The notes below the pieces were generated by a model that saw only the letters and a program-made list of their open reading frames with translations, searched no databases and was not told where the DNA came from. This document shows positions 1 to 10,500 of a stretch of 64,000 nucleotides of DNA, piece after piece. The translations under genes and the position numbers were made by a program. Source of the stretch: Anabaena cylindrica PCC 7122 (lineage in GTDB: Bacteria; Cyanobacteriota; Cyanobacteriia; Cyanobacteriales; Nostocaceae); NCBI RefSeq assembly GCF_000317695.1, contig NC_019771.1, positions 2,174,001-2,238,000 of the forward strand, given 5' to 3'. Within the stretch, counting starts at the first letter, position 1. Each line of letters begins with the position of its first letter.

Positions 1-219
1 GCACCTATAGGTAAAAAGCTATCTCTTGCTTGTAATTGGATTGACCCCAGTGGTCTAATTGTTAAGCAAAATAAATATCAAACCCGTGAGGTTAAAACTT
101 CTCCTTGGGATACTTACTGTCGTTATACTATTAATTCTGCTGCACCTGTTGGTGACTGGAAGGTGGAAATGTTTCTCGAAGGTAGGAAGATTAGCGATGA
201 AACATTTGCGGTTCAATAG
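1..219 (+). CDS. C-terminal fragment of an unidentified protein
   Basis: An open frame enters from the left edge and stops at a TAG at 217-219, giving 72 residues. The fragment alternates hydrophobic and polar residues and ends in a pattern (VGDWKVEMFLEGRKI, then FAVQ) like the last strands of an immunoglobulin-like or beta-sandwich domain. I cannot name the family. The next gene starts two bases after this stop, so the two are almost certainly cotranscribed and this protein may belong to the same pathway as the synthetase and decarboxylase-like genes. The start codon lies outside the window. Confidence 0.6.
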   Translation, partial: APIGKKLSLACNWIDPSGLIVKQNKYQTREVKTSPWDTYCRYTINSAAPVGDWKVEMFLEGRKISDETFAVQ

Positions 220-221
220 TT

Positions 222-1922
222 ATGTTTTCCTATCATTTTATTGGGTATTGGGGTTATGGGCAAGAAAGGCTCACGCAAAGGCGCAAAGGCGCAAAGAAAG
301 AAGGTGAGGAGGGAAAGTTTGTTTGGGATGTTGTTTATGTTGGGTGTGAGTCTGTAGCTTCGTTATTGGAAGATGCTATTGCGGGTATTTCTGCGGCTGG
401 GGTTTTTGATCATCTTGATGTTTGGGTAAGGTTAGAAGAAGATAGGTTAATTTTGGGTAGGGAACCTTTTGGAAAGGTTTCTTTATTTTGGACTCGGCAA
501 GGTGGGGTGATTTGGTTTGCTTCTCAGTTACAATTACTTTTAGAAGTTATTGAAAAACCGGAAGTTAGTATTTCGGGTTTATATGGTTATGGTTGTTTTT
601 CTTATGTTCCTAATCCTCTGACTCCTGTTAATGAGGTGTTTTCTGTAGCTGCGGGTACTGAGGTAGTTTGGGAAGATGTGGGTTCTCCTCAATTTCGCAA
701 TATTTATCAATGGTGTGAATCACAGGAGGATATTCAGGATGAAAATACCGCAGTTTCTCAATTACAAGTTTTATTGAAAAGTTCGGCAGAAAAGCAAGTT
801 GCTGATTTACCAGATGAACCTGTGGGGGTTTTTCTTTCTGGGGGTTTAGATTCTGCGGTTGTCGCGGCTTTGTTGGTACAGGCTGGGGTGAAGGTTCGCG
901 CTTACACTTTAGATTTTGGGAAGTTTGGTATTTCTGAATATCCTTATGCGGAAAAAGTTGCAGAATTTCTCAATATTCCTTTAGTTAAGGTAGAGGCAAG
1001 TCCCAAGAATATTAAAAATGCTCTTGTTCCTACTATTAAAGCTTTAGATTTACCTTTTGGTGATGGGGTGACTGTTCCTTTATATCTCCTCAATCAAGTT
1101 GCTAGTCAGGAAACTCAGGTAATTTTTAATGGTGAGGGTGGTGATCAATTATTTGCTGGTTGGACTAATAAGCCTCTGATTGCTGCGGGTATTTATCAAG
1201 GGGAACATCCCAATAAAACAGAAGGTTTTATTCAACAATATCTCCGCACTTTTCACCGTTTTTGGGGGTATGAAGGGAAGGTTTATCAGCCAGATGTATA
1301 TGCACAGATTCAGGGTTTAGATGCTCAGGAATGGCTTTTGGATGCTCTGGATAGTCATTTTTGCCCTTCTTTACTGCATCGCCTCCGTCGTGCCAGTTTG
1401 ATGTTAAAAGGAGCGCAGAATATCCATCCTCGTGCGACTGCGTTGGGGTTTGCTCATGGGTTGGGAGTGCGATCGCTCTTTTGTGATTTAATTTTAGCAG
1501 AATGGACTTTTCAGCTATCCGGTGAACTCTGTTTACACGGTGCTTGTGAAAAATATATCCTGAAACGTGCAGTAGAAAATTGGCTACCACCGGAAATCGT
1601 TTGGAGACAAAAGCGGGGTATGGGTGTTCCCTTAACTTCCTGGTGTGTAAATGATTTTTGGCATGACATCGGTAATTGGCTAAATCCAGGTATACTAAAG
1701 GCAGAAAATATTTTTTACCCTGACATTGCATCACAAATTGTTACAGGACAATTAGGAGGAGCAATTCAAGGACGACGTGTAGGTGAGAGTCTTTGGTTAC
1801 TAGTAATGTGGCAACTTTGGCGTGATCACGTTTTTGGTGAAAAATTAGGTACAAAGTCTTGGAATCATCCATTTATCTTACCTAGCTGGTTATGGAAAAA
1901 TTACAAGCAATTCCAAATTTAG
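222..1922 (+). CDS. Asparagine-synthetase-like ATP-dependent amide ligase, no glutaminase cysteine
   Basis: The C-terminal half is the adenylating synthetase domain of the asparagine synthetase family: the PP-loop SGGLDS is at residues 206-211, followed by the conserved NGEGGDQLFAGW. The N-terminal 130 residues keep the remains of the Ntn glutaminase fold (LILGREPFGKVSLFW, WFASQLQLLLE), but no Cys follows the initiator Met, so ammonia release from glutamine is not expected. Lasso-peptide cyclases and beta-lactam synthetases share this condition. Residues 16-30 (LTQRRKGAKKEGEEG) are encoded by a short tandem repeat that has entered the N-terminal region. The start is 2 bp after the upstream stop, and the 3' end overlaps the next gene by 31 bp, so translation is probably coupled. 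The substrate is unknown. Confidence 0.85.
   Translation: MFSYHFIGYWGYGQERLTQRRKGAKKEGEEGKFVWDVVYVGCESVASLLEDAIAGISAAGVFDHLDVWVRLEEDRLILGREPFGKVSLFWTRQGGVIWFASQLQLLLEVIEKPEVSISGLYGYGCFSYVPNPLTPVNEVFSVAAGTEVVWEDVGSPQFRNIYQWCESQEDIQDENTAVSQLQVLLKSSAEKQVADLPDEPVGVFLSGGLDSAVVAALLVQAGVKVRAYTLDFGKFGISEYPYAEKVAEFLNIPLVKVEASPKNIKNALVPTIKALDLPFGDGVTVPLYLLNQVASQETQVIFNGEGGDQLFAGWTNKPLIAAGIYQGEHPNKTEGFIQQYLRTFHRFWGYEGKVYQPDVYAQIQGLDAQEWLLDALDSHFCPSLLHRLRRASLMLKGAQNIHPRATALGFAHGLGVRSLFCDLILAEWTFQLSGELCLHGACEKYILKRAVENWLPPEIVWRQKRGMGVPLTSWCVNDFWHDIGNWLNPGILKAENIFYPDIASQIVTGQLGGAIQGRRVGESLWLLVMWQLWRDHVFGEKLGTKSWNHPFILPSWLWKNYKQFQI
268..303 (+). repeat. Short tandem repeat (GCAAAGGC-like) inside the synthetase gene
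   Basis: The unit GGCGCAAA is repeated imperfectly after a CTCACGCAAAG lead. The same sequence class occurs near 30951-30981 upstream of galK and, as a CGCAGAGA variant, at 2296-2333 in the next gene. Here it is read through in frame and adds a basic, charged segment after residue 15. Confidence 0.75.
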
Positions 1923-3109
1923 AACTCAACCTTGCTCAGGAGTTATTGGAAATTTACGGTTCTCCTTTGTATGTTTATAATGGCGATATTTTACGTCAAA
2001 CTATTTTACATATTACTAAAGCTATTAATTATCCCCACACTAGGTTTCATTTCGCCAGTGTAACCAATGGCAATATTGCATTATTGAAGATATTTAAAAA
2101 TGCTGGTTGGGGACTTCATGCTAATACCCCAGGAGATATTTATTTGGGTTTAAATGCGGGTTTTCATCCTCGTGATATTGTTTATAGTGGCAGTAATTTA
2201 AACCGTGAGGAAATGTCCCAGGTTTTAGATTGGGGTGTGACTACTCTCAATTTAGATAGTATTTCTCAGTTACGTTTGTTGTGTGAGGTTTTTTTGTCTC
2301 ACGCAGAGACGCAGAGACGCGGAGAGAAAGAGGAGTTACTGATTGGTTTACGTTTGAATGTTTTGGAAGATAGTCGTATTGGTGTGCGTACTGAGGAATT
2401 TTCCCAAGCTGTTGCTATTACTAATGCAGCAGGTTTAAAAGTTTCGGGTTTACATTTTTATCGGGGAACGGGAACTAATGCAACAGATGCTTTTACGGTT
2501 GTTATTGATAATATTTTAGAAACTGCGAAAAAATTACCAGATTGGCAATATTTAGATTTTGGTGGTGGTTTTGGTTATCCATATCATCGTCAAGGTGCGG
2601 CTTTTAATTGGGAAATTTTTGGAGATGAGTTAAGTAGGAGAATTGGCAATTTAGATGAAAATATTAATTTGATTATTGAACCTGGACGCGCTGCTATAGC
2701 TGGTTGTGCCACTATGTTAGCTAAGGTTGTATCTGTGAAATGGCAAGGGGAAAAACAAATTATTGGTGTTGATTCTACTATTGCTAATCTTTCTGTACCT
2801 TCTGTACATGGTGGTTATCGGGAAATTGTTACTTGGGAAAATTCAACTTCCGAAATTTACATAACTGATGTTTGTGGAAATACAACTTATTCACGAGATT
2901 ATTTAGGAAAAAATTGTCAACTTCCCGCTTTAGAAATTGGAGATATGATCGCTATTTTAGATGTCGGTGCTTATGGTTATGCTATGTCTTCACATTTTTT
3001 ACATCGTCCTAAACCTGCGGAGGTTTTATTAGAAAATAGTACACATCGCTTAATTAGAAAGCGGGAAGATTACAGCATTTTACTGACTAATCAAATTATT
3101 ACCCCATAA
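1892..3109 (+). CDS. Decarboxylase-fold protein (DapDC/Orn-DC fold III) lacking the PLP lysine
   Basis: The protein (405 aa) has the layout of diaminopimelate/ornithine decarboxylases: an alanine-racemase-type barrel (residues 25-270), then a beta domain. Recognisable motifs are the glycine loop DFGGGFGYPY, the phosphate-binding EPGR, and the C-terminal GAYGYAMSSHF. Three catalytic positions differ. The YAxKAN motif reads FASVTN, with Val57 where the Schiff-base lysine belongs. The PLP-stacking His of GLHxHxGS is Tyr. The CESxD cysteine region reads TTYSRD. It is therefore either a non-PLP enzyme or a pseudoenzyme. A repeat-encoded insert (SHAETQRRGEKEE) lies near residue 140. The ATG at 1892 lies within the upstream synthetase gene. 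Synthetase/PLP-decarboxylase pairs are also known from exosortase-linked loci, but no exosortase is visible here. Confidence 0.8.
   Translation: MEKLQAIPNLELNLAQELLEIYGSPLYVYNGDILRQTILHITKAINYPHTRFHFASVTNGNIALLKIFKNAGWGLHANTPGDIYLGLNAGFHPRDIVYSGSNLNREEMSQVLDWGVTTLNLDSISQLRLLCEVFLSHAETQRRGEKEELLIGLRLNVLEDSRIGVRTEEFSQAVAITNAAGLKVSGLHFYRGTGTNATDAFTVVIDNILETAKKLPDWQYLDFGGGFGYPYHRQGAAFNWEIFGDELSRRIGNLDENINLIIEPGRAAIAGCATMLAKVVSVKWQGEKQIIGVDSTIANLSVPSVHGGYREIVTWENSTSEIYITDVCGNTTYSRDYLGKNCQLPALEIGDMIAILDVGAYGYAMSSHFLHRPKPAEVLLENSTHRLIRKREDYSILLTNQIITP
2296..2333 (+). repeat. In-frame tandem repeat (CGCAGAGA units) within coding sequence
   Basis: CTCACGCAGAGACGCAGAGA and a degenerate third unit encode the peptide SHAETQRRGEKEE inside the decarboxylase-like protein. 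The length keeps the frame. The insert falls between barrel elements, where an extra loop could be tolerated. Confidence 0.8.
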
Positions 3110-3117
3110 CCAAAACC

Positions 3118-4410
3118 ATGAAATGTATTAACTGCGGAACTGATAATAACCTCAAAGACAGAACAGCAAAGCAAGGAAGATGTAAACAATGTAATCATCC
3201 TTTTGCTTTTGAACCAACAAGCATGGGAACTGTGAAAATTACAGATCCTATGTTTGCGAAAATATTAGCTGATATTTCTGCTAATAACACTTTATATTTT
3301 ACACCCAAACAATTTTTATATTTTTTAGATAATCGTATCCGTAAAAAAGGATTTAAAACAAGTTCATTTATCCCCATGTATTTGTTTTCAAATATTTGGA
3401 TAACTGGCTTTGTTGGAGGAATGACGAGTGCTTTTTTACCAAATTCTTTTCTAGCTGCTAACTTACTTTATCAAACAGGTACAATTTTTTATTTATTTAA
3501 TAACACTAAGTCTAGTAAATTAACTAGTGCTAGTCGTAACGCAAGTTCTAGATCATTACAATTCATAGGTATACTAATTTTAGTAGCAGGAATATCGTCT
3601 AGTTTGTTTATATTTAATTCTTTTATTGTCTTTTTTATTGTTGTAATTTTAGGAATGTTGTCAATATTCTTAGGAACTAGACAATTAGGGAAAGTAGGAA
3701 ATTTACCACAAGAATTTTTAATTACTCAATCATATTTAGATAGTTGGTTAGAAAGATGGCAACAAATTAATGGTACACTTGATAAAGTTTTACCTGTACC
3801 ACAAGAGAAAATTACACCTGTAGCTATTAACCCAGATGTTACAGTTTACAGTTTTGATAGGTTAATTGTTTGTGATAGTGCTACTATTGCTCAATTATTA
3901 ATCGCTAATAACTTCCACTTTGAAAATAATTGTGCCATTCTCAGCATTAATGGTTATCCTCAAAGCATTTTTAACACGACAATGGAAATGCTAAGACGTA
4001 ACCCTGATTTACAAGTTTTTGCTCTCCATGATTGTAGTCCTAAAGGTGTGAGTTTAGTGCATCGTCTCCGCACTAGTGAGAGTTGGTTTCTGAACAGCGA
4101 TGTGAAAATTATTGATGTGGGATTATTACCACGTCAGATTCTTGCTAATAAGCGGGGAATGTTTGTGCAGAATTTAGCTAAAAAATCGACAGAATTACCT
4201 TTGGAGGTTCGTCAAAGTTTATCTAAAGAAGAGTTAGCTTGGTTAGATGCCGGTAATTTTGTAGAGTTGGAATCTTTCACTCCGCAAATGTTGATTAAAG
4301 TGCTGCGAAGTGGTATTTCTGGAAGTCTCAATTTAGAAAGTGATGATAGTAGTATGATTTTAATTGGTGATTCAGGAAATGATATTTATATGGTGGAAAG
4401 TTTTGGTTGA
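3118..4410 (+). CDS. Zinc-ribbon, membrane, TOPRIM-like protein of unknown function
   Basis: The protein (430 aa) starts with a Cys4 zinc ribbon (CxxC at residues 3-6 and CxxC at 22-25, then HPFAFEP). Two hydrophobic hairpins follow (about residues 85-125 and 140-185). The soluble C-terminal half contains a segment (LIVCDSATIAQLLIANN, then LHDCSPKGVSLVHRLR) that resembles a TOPRIM-type fold with an acidic D-x-S-x-x-G loop. I do not recognise a named family. It follows the decarboxylase-like gene by 8 bp on the same strand, so it belongs to the same operon. A role in sensing or in membrane-attached processing is possible but unproven. Confidence 0.7.
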   Translation: MKCINCGTDNNLKDRTAKQGRCKQCNHPFAFEPTSMGTVKITDPMFAKILADISANNTLYFTPKQFLYFLDNRIRKKGFKTSSFIPMYLFSNIWITGFVGGMTSAFLPNSFLAANLLYQTGTIFYLFNNTKSSKLTSASRNASSRSLQFIGILILVAGISSSLFIFNSFIVFFIVVILGMLSIFLGTRQLGKVGNLPQEFLITQSYLDSWLERWQQINGTLDKVLPVPQEKITPVAINPDVTVYSFDRLIVCDSATIAQLLIANNFHFENNCAILSINGYPQSIFNTTMEMLRRNPDLQVFALHDCSPKGVSLVHRLRTSESWFLNSDVKIIDVGLLPRQILANKRGMFVQNLAKKSTELPLEVRQSLSKEELAWLDAGNFVELESFTPQMLIKVLRSGISGSLNLESDDSSMILIGDSGNDIYMVESFG

Positions 4411-4591
4411 ATAAAATATATTGCTATATACAATCCAGGCTATTTTATCAGTGTTCTTTTCTTGATTTTCAGTATTAATACTAAGGCTTTTAGGAGGACA
4501 TACAAGTATGTACTAGCAAATGTACTGATGTTGTTATCTGTGTATAAGCAAGATAATTCTGATTAAAAGTCATTTCCTATACAGAACTTCC

Positions 4592-7500
4592 ATGATGCCG
4601 TCTCATCTACTTGATTCCCAAGCGATCGCCTTGATCAATGCTAACGATGACAGCCAATCTCTAGTTATAATTGATTCTGGTCTACAAGACTCTGCGGTTT
4701 TGTTATCAGGCGTTAAAGAGGAAATAACAGCAATCGCTCTTAACCCAGAAAAAGACGGAATTCAGCAAATCACAGAAATTTTAGAACAGTTCCAGAGAAT
4801 CACCACACTTCATATTGTTTCCCACGGTTCTCCAGGATGTTTATATTTAGGTAATAGTCAACTCAATTTAGATAACTTCAATAACTACGCTGCAAAACTG
4901 CAAACTTGGAAACCAGTATCTATCCTCATTTATGGCTGTAATGTAGCTGCTGGAGATGCTGGTGAAGAATTTATCACCAAACTACACCAAACCACAGGCG
5001 CAAAAATCGCTGCATCTACTACTCGCACTGGAAATGCAGCACTAGGAGGAAACTGGAAACTAGAAAAAACCACTGAACCAATGGCGATTCAGTTAGCTTT
5101 TGAGCCAGAGGTAATGGCAAATTATCAAGGTGTACTAGCAGATGGACAACTAGACCCCAGCTTTGGTGGCGGCGATGGCATCGTTACTACAGATTTTGGC
5201 GGTTACGAACAAGCTAGAAGCGTAACAGTTCAGTCAGATGGTAAGCTATTGGTACTAGCACAGACATCTGGAGGAGATATTTTAATCCGCTACAACCCAG
5301 ATGGCACAATAGACAATACTTTTGGTTTCGGAACGGGTAAAGTTTATACAGTAACAGGCTTAGGCAATGCCGTCAGTGTGAAGCTACAGCCAGACGGTAA
5401 AATTCTCGTCTTGAGCAATAATTACAACGGTGGCAACCAAGATATGGTGGTGACGCGCTACAACACTGATGGTAGCCCAAACCCCTTTGGTAACTTTGGT
5501 AAAGTAACTATAGATTTTGGTGGTTATGAAAATGCTAAGACCTTAATCGTACAACCAGATGGCAAAATTCTTGTCGCTGGAGATAGTAACGGTCAAGTCG
5601 TCATCACTCGCTATCTCAGCAGTGGAGTAATTGACACTAGCTTCGGTAACGCTGGTAAACTTAATACTTATTTCCCCAATGGTGAAGTTACAAATTATAT
5701 TGCCCTACAAGCCGATGGCAAAATCGTCGCAGTCAGCAACAGCTACAATAGTTCCAGCGGAAACAATGATATTTATCTAACACGCTTCAACTCAGATGGC
5801 ACTGTAGATTATAGCTTTGGCAACTACGCACCAGTTATTACCAATTTGGGTGGTTATGAAAGTAAGGTCAACGTAGCTATACAAGCAGATGGCAAAATTG
5901 TCGTCGCGGCTTTGACTGACATGGGTGGTCAAACACAAATTGGGGTAGTTCGCTACAACATAAATGGCACATTAGACACATCTTTCGGTGGTGGTGATGG
6001 TATAGTTACCACCCCAATAAATTCTTACAGTTATGGCATGAACAATCTGAGCTTGGCAGTAGATACAAGCGGTAGGATTGTAGTTGCTACAAACACATAT
6101 ACCAACAGTAACGATAATATCGTCGTAGTTCGCTACAAACCCGATGGCACACTTGACACTAGCTTTGATGGCGATGGTATTGCTAACAATGACTTAAATA
6201 ACAATAGTTACGACAGAGCAACAGCTTTGGCATTGCAAGCAGACGGTAATATTGTCGTAGTTGGTAGTACCTCTAGCTACAACGGCGACAATATTGCTGT
6301 TGTGCGTTATTTATCAGGTAGTATCAATGGCGGCGGACAGCTAGATACTAGCTTTAGTAGCGATGGTATCGTTACTACAGATTTTGGTGGATATGAAGAA
6401 GCCAGAAGCATCACCATGCAGTCAGACGGCAAGCTAGTTGTATTAGCACATATATCTACCTATGGTGATAGTTTAATCCGTTATAATACAGATGGCACTA
6501 TTGACAATAGCTTTGGTTTTGGAACAGGCAGAGTTTACACAGGAACAGGCTTAGGCAATGCCGTCAGTGTGAAGCTACAGTCAGACGGTAAAATTCTCGT
6601 CTTGAGCAATAATGACAACGGTAGCAACTATGATATGGTGCTGACGCGGTACAACGCTGATGGCAGCTACGACAATAATTTTGGTAGCTACGGTAAAGCA
6701 AGCATAGATTTTGGTAGTTACGAAAATGCCAAGACCTTAATCATACAGTCAGATGGCAAAATTCTTGTAGCTGGAGATAGTAACAGTCAAGTCATAATTA
6801 CTCGCTATCTCAGCAGTGGAGTAATTGACACTACCTTTGGTAACTTTGGTAAAGTTACAAGTATTCTATCTAACGGTGATGTTACAAATTATATTGCCAT
6901 GCAAACCGATGGCAAAATTGTCGTAGTTAGTAACGGTTACAATAGTTACACTTATAGCTACGATATTTCTCTCAGTCGCCTCAACGCAGATGGTAGTCTT
7001 GATACCAATTTTGGTAACTACGGAAAAGTCAACACTAATCTCGGTGGATTTCATAACAAAGCCAACGTAGCTGTGCAAGCCGATGGCAAAATTGTCGTCG
7101 CCACTTTGACTGACAGCGGTGGACAACAGCAAATTGGCGTAGTCCGTTACAACGCCAATGGTGCATTGGACACTACCTTTGGTGGTGGTGACGGCATCGT
7201 TCTTACCCCACTTAATCTCAATAACTACTACGGGACTTCTGGCCCCAACAATGTCAGTTTGGCATTTCAATCGGGTGGCAAAATTCTGATCGGGACTACT
7301 GCATACAATGGGAACAATACCGATTTTGCCTTAGTGCGGTATAACTCAGATGGTAGCCTGGATAACAGTTTTAATAGTAATGGCATCGTTCTTAGTAACT
7401 TAGGTAATAACACTTATGAAAGAGCTACCAGTCTATTAGTGCAAGCAGATAACAATATTGTGGTAGCTGGCAGCACTAATAACAACAATGGTACTGGTGA

Positions 7501-10500
7501 TCATATTGCCATAGTGCGTTACTTGGGTGCTGGTGGTAGTACTGGTGGCGCACCTGGACAACTAGATTCTAGTTTTAGTGGCGATGGCAAGGTAACAACT
7601 GATTTTGGCTTTTATGAACGCGCTGAGAGTCTAGCAGTACAATCTGATGGTAAGTTAGTAGTCTTGGCAAGTACCTCTAGTGGTAATACCTTAATTCGCT
7701 ACAATCTTGATGGTACTGTTGATACTAGCTTTGGTGGAAATGGCTCAGTTCCCTATATTGGAGGCGGCTTCGTCGTTAGTGCAGTAACAGTTCAGTCTGA
7801 TGGCAAAATCCTGGTCTTGAGCGGTAATGGCAACGGTAGCAACCAAGATATACGTTTGGAACGCTACAACTCCAATGGTAGTATCGACTCTAGCTTTGGT
7901 AATTTTGGCAAAGCAGTGTTTGATTTTGGCGGTAATGAATATGCCAGAAACTTGATTGTACAAACAGATGGCAAGATTTTGGTAGCAGGTGAGAGCAACG
8001 GTCAGGTGTTGTTAACTCGCTATCTTGCCACTGGAGTAATTGATAATACTTTTGGCGGTGGCACTGGCAGAGTCTTCACTAATTTGCCCAGTACCGAAAT
8101 CAGTAATTATATTGCCCTGCAAAGCGACAATAAGATTTTGGTTGTCAGTCGCAGCTATAGCAATGACATTGTTCTGAAACGAATCAAGCAAGATGGCACT
8201 ATCGATAATAGTTTTGGCAATTTTGGAGAAGTCATTACTAATCTAGGTGGTTTTGAGAATCCTAGAAGTGTTGCCGTTCAGGCAGATGGAAAAATTTTAG
8301 TCGCTGGTTGGACAGATTTTAGTGGTCTGCAAATTGCCCTAGTCCGCTACAATTCTAATGGTACTTTAGACACTAGCTTTGGTGGTGGTGATGGGATTGT
8401 TACTACACAACCCAATATCAACTACGCTTACAGTAATACTTACTCTTCACTTAACCTAGCAATACAATCAAGTGGCAAGATTATCCTAGCGGGTACTGTC
8501 TACAATATCGCTGCTGCTAACAGTGACCTACTAGCAATCCGATATAACATTGATGGTACTATTGATACGAGCTTTGACGGCGATGGCATTGTTACTACTA
8601 ATATCAATGGTAACGGATTCGACTACGGCAAAACTTTAGCATTACAGGCAGATGGTAATATTGTCGTTGGGGGCTATACCTCGAATGGTGCTAATGACGA
8701 TATTGCCCTAGTGCGCTATTTTGGCGGTAGTAGCTCTACTACCAATCAAACACCTATCAGCCTTAATCTCAGCTATAGCATAATTGCTGAAAATCAAGCT
8801 GTTGGTACAATTATCAGTTATTTTACCACTACTGACCCCGATATTGGTAATACTTTTACCTATAGCTTGGTTAGCGGTTCAGGTTCAGTAGATAACGGGC
8901 TTTTTAGTATCAGTGGTAATCAACTTAAATCTAATGCCGGCTTTAATTACGAAGGACAGAATAGTTATCGTATTCGAGTACGTACCACGGATCAAGGTGG
9001 TTTATTCTACGAAAAACAGTTAATAATTAACATTAGCAATGTTAATGAAACCCCTACAAACCTGACTATTAGTAATAGCAACGTTGCGGAAAATCAGGCA
9101 ACTGGTACAGTTATCGGGGCTTTAAATACTACTGATCCCGATGCAAGTAATACCTTTACTTACAGTTTGGTCGCTGGTACAGGATCAACAGATAATGCTC
9201 TCTTTACTATTAGTGGTAATCAACTCAAATCTAATGCTATTTTTGATTATGAAAGTCAGAATAGTTATAGTATTCGGGTACGTACCACAGATCAAGGTGG
9301 ATTATTCTCAGAAAAACAATTAACCATTGGTATTACTAATGTTAACGATGCACCAACTAATCTGACTATTAGTAATAGCAATGTTGATGAAAATTCAGCA
9401 GTGGGAACATTAATTGGTAATCTGAGTACTAGTGATGCTGATTTAGGTGATGCTCACACCTATCAATTTGTCTTACCTGATAACTCCTTAGAAACTACTT
9501 ACAGCCAGTTTCAAATTGTCGGGAATCAGTTATTAGTCAATGGTGCTTTGAACTACGAAAACACACCCAGTTATAACCTCATCATTCGTACCACTGACTC
9601 ACAAGGATTATTTTTTGATCAAGGCTTTTCTATTACTATTAATAACCTTGATACCGTTATTAACGGTACATCTGCTAATGAAAGCTTTAACACTACAGAT
9701 GAAAAAGATATCATTGATGCAGTTGGAGGCAATGATAGTATTAATAGTACCTTTGATAACTTACAACAAAATGACACAATCAATGGTAATGCTGGCACAG
9801 ATACCTTAATTGTTAGTGGAGGATCTGTAACTGATGGTCTAACAATTGATTTAAATAATTTCACAAATCAATTGTTAAATATAACTGGGACTACCGTATT
9901 AAACTTTGAAGTTTTTGATTTCAATAGTTTTGTCGGTAGTGTGAATTTTACCGGAAATAGCCTCAATAATTATATTAAAGGTGGATCTGGAAATGATACC
10001 TTTAACGGTGGTGCAGGTGCAGATACATCAATTGGTAGTTTAGGTAATGATGTCTATTATGTTGATAATGTCGGAGATATCGTTACTGAATTAGTAAATG
10101 AGGGAACAGATACGGTTTATAGCACTATCAAATATACATTAGGTGCTAATCTCGAAAACCTCATCTTGCAAGGTACAACTGCTATTAATGGCACTGGAAA
10201 TGCGCTCAACAATAGCATAATAGGTAATATTGCAGCTAATATTCTCAGTGGTGGAACAGGTGCAGATACATTGATTGGTGGCTTAGGTAATGATGTCTAT
10301 TATGTTGATAATGCAGGGGATACTGTTACTGAATTACTAAATGAAGGTACTGATACGGTTTACAGCACTATCAGCTACACATTAACTGGTAATGTGGAAA
10401 AACTCATCTTACAGGGTACAACTGCTATCAATGGAACCGGAAATGAACTGAACAATACTATTACAGGTAATAGTGTTGATAATACTCTCATTGATGGAGT

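Noticed and set aside
59..307. Open frame of 82 codons on the plus strand at the left edge
   Set aside because: It overlaps both the incoming partial gene and the synthetase start in another frame, and its composition (long Leu/Ile run, repeat-encoded tail) is not protein-like.
1228..1734. 168-codon minus-strand frame inside the first synthetase gene
   Set aside because: It is antisense to a well-conserved synthetase domain and shows no family traits of its own.
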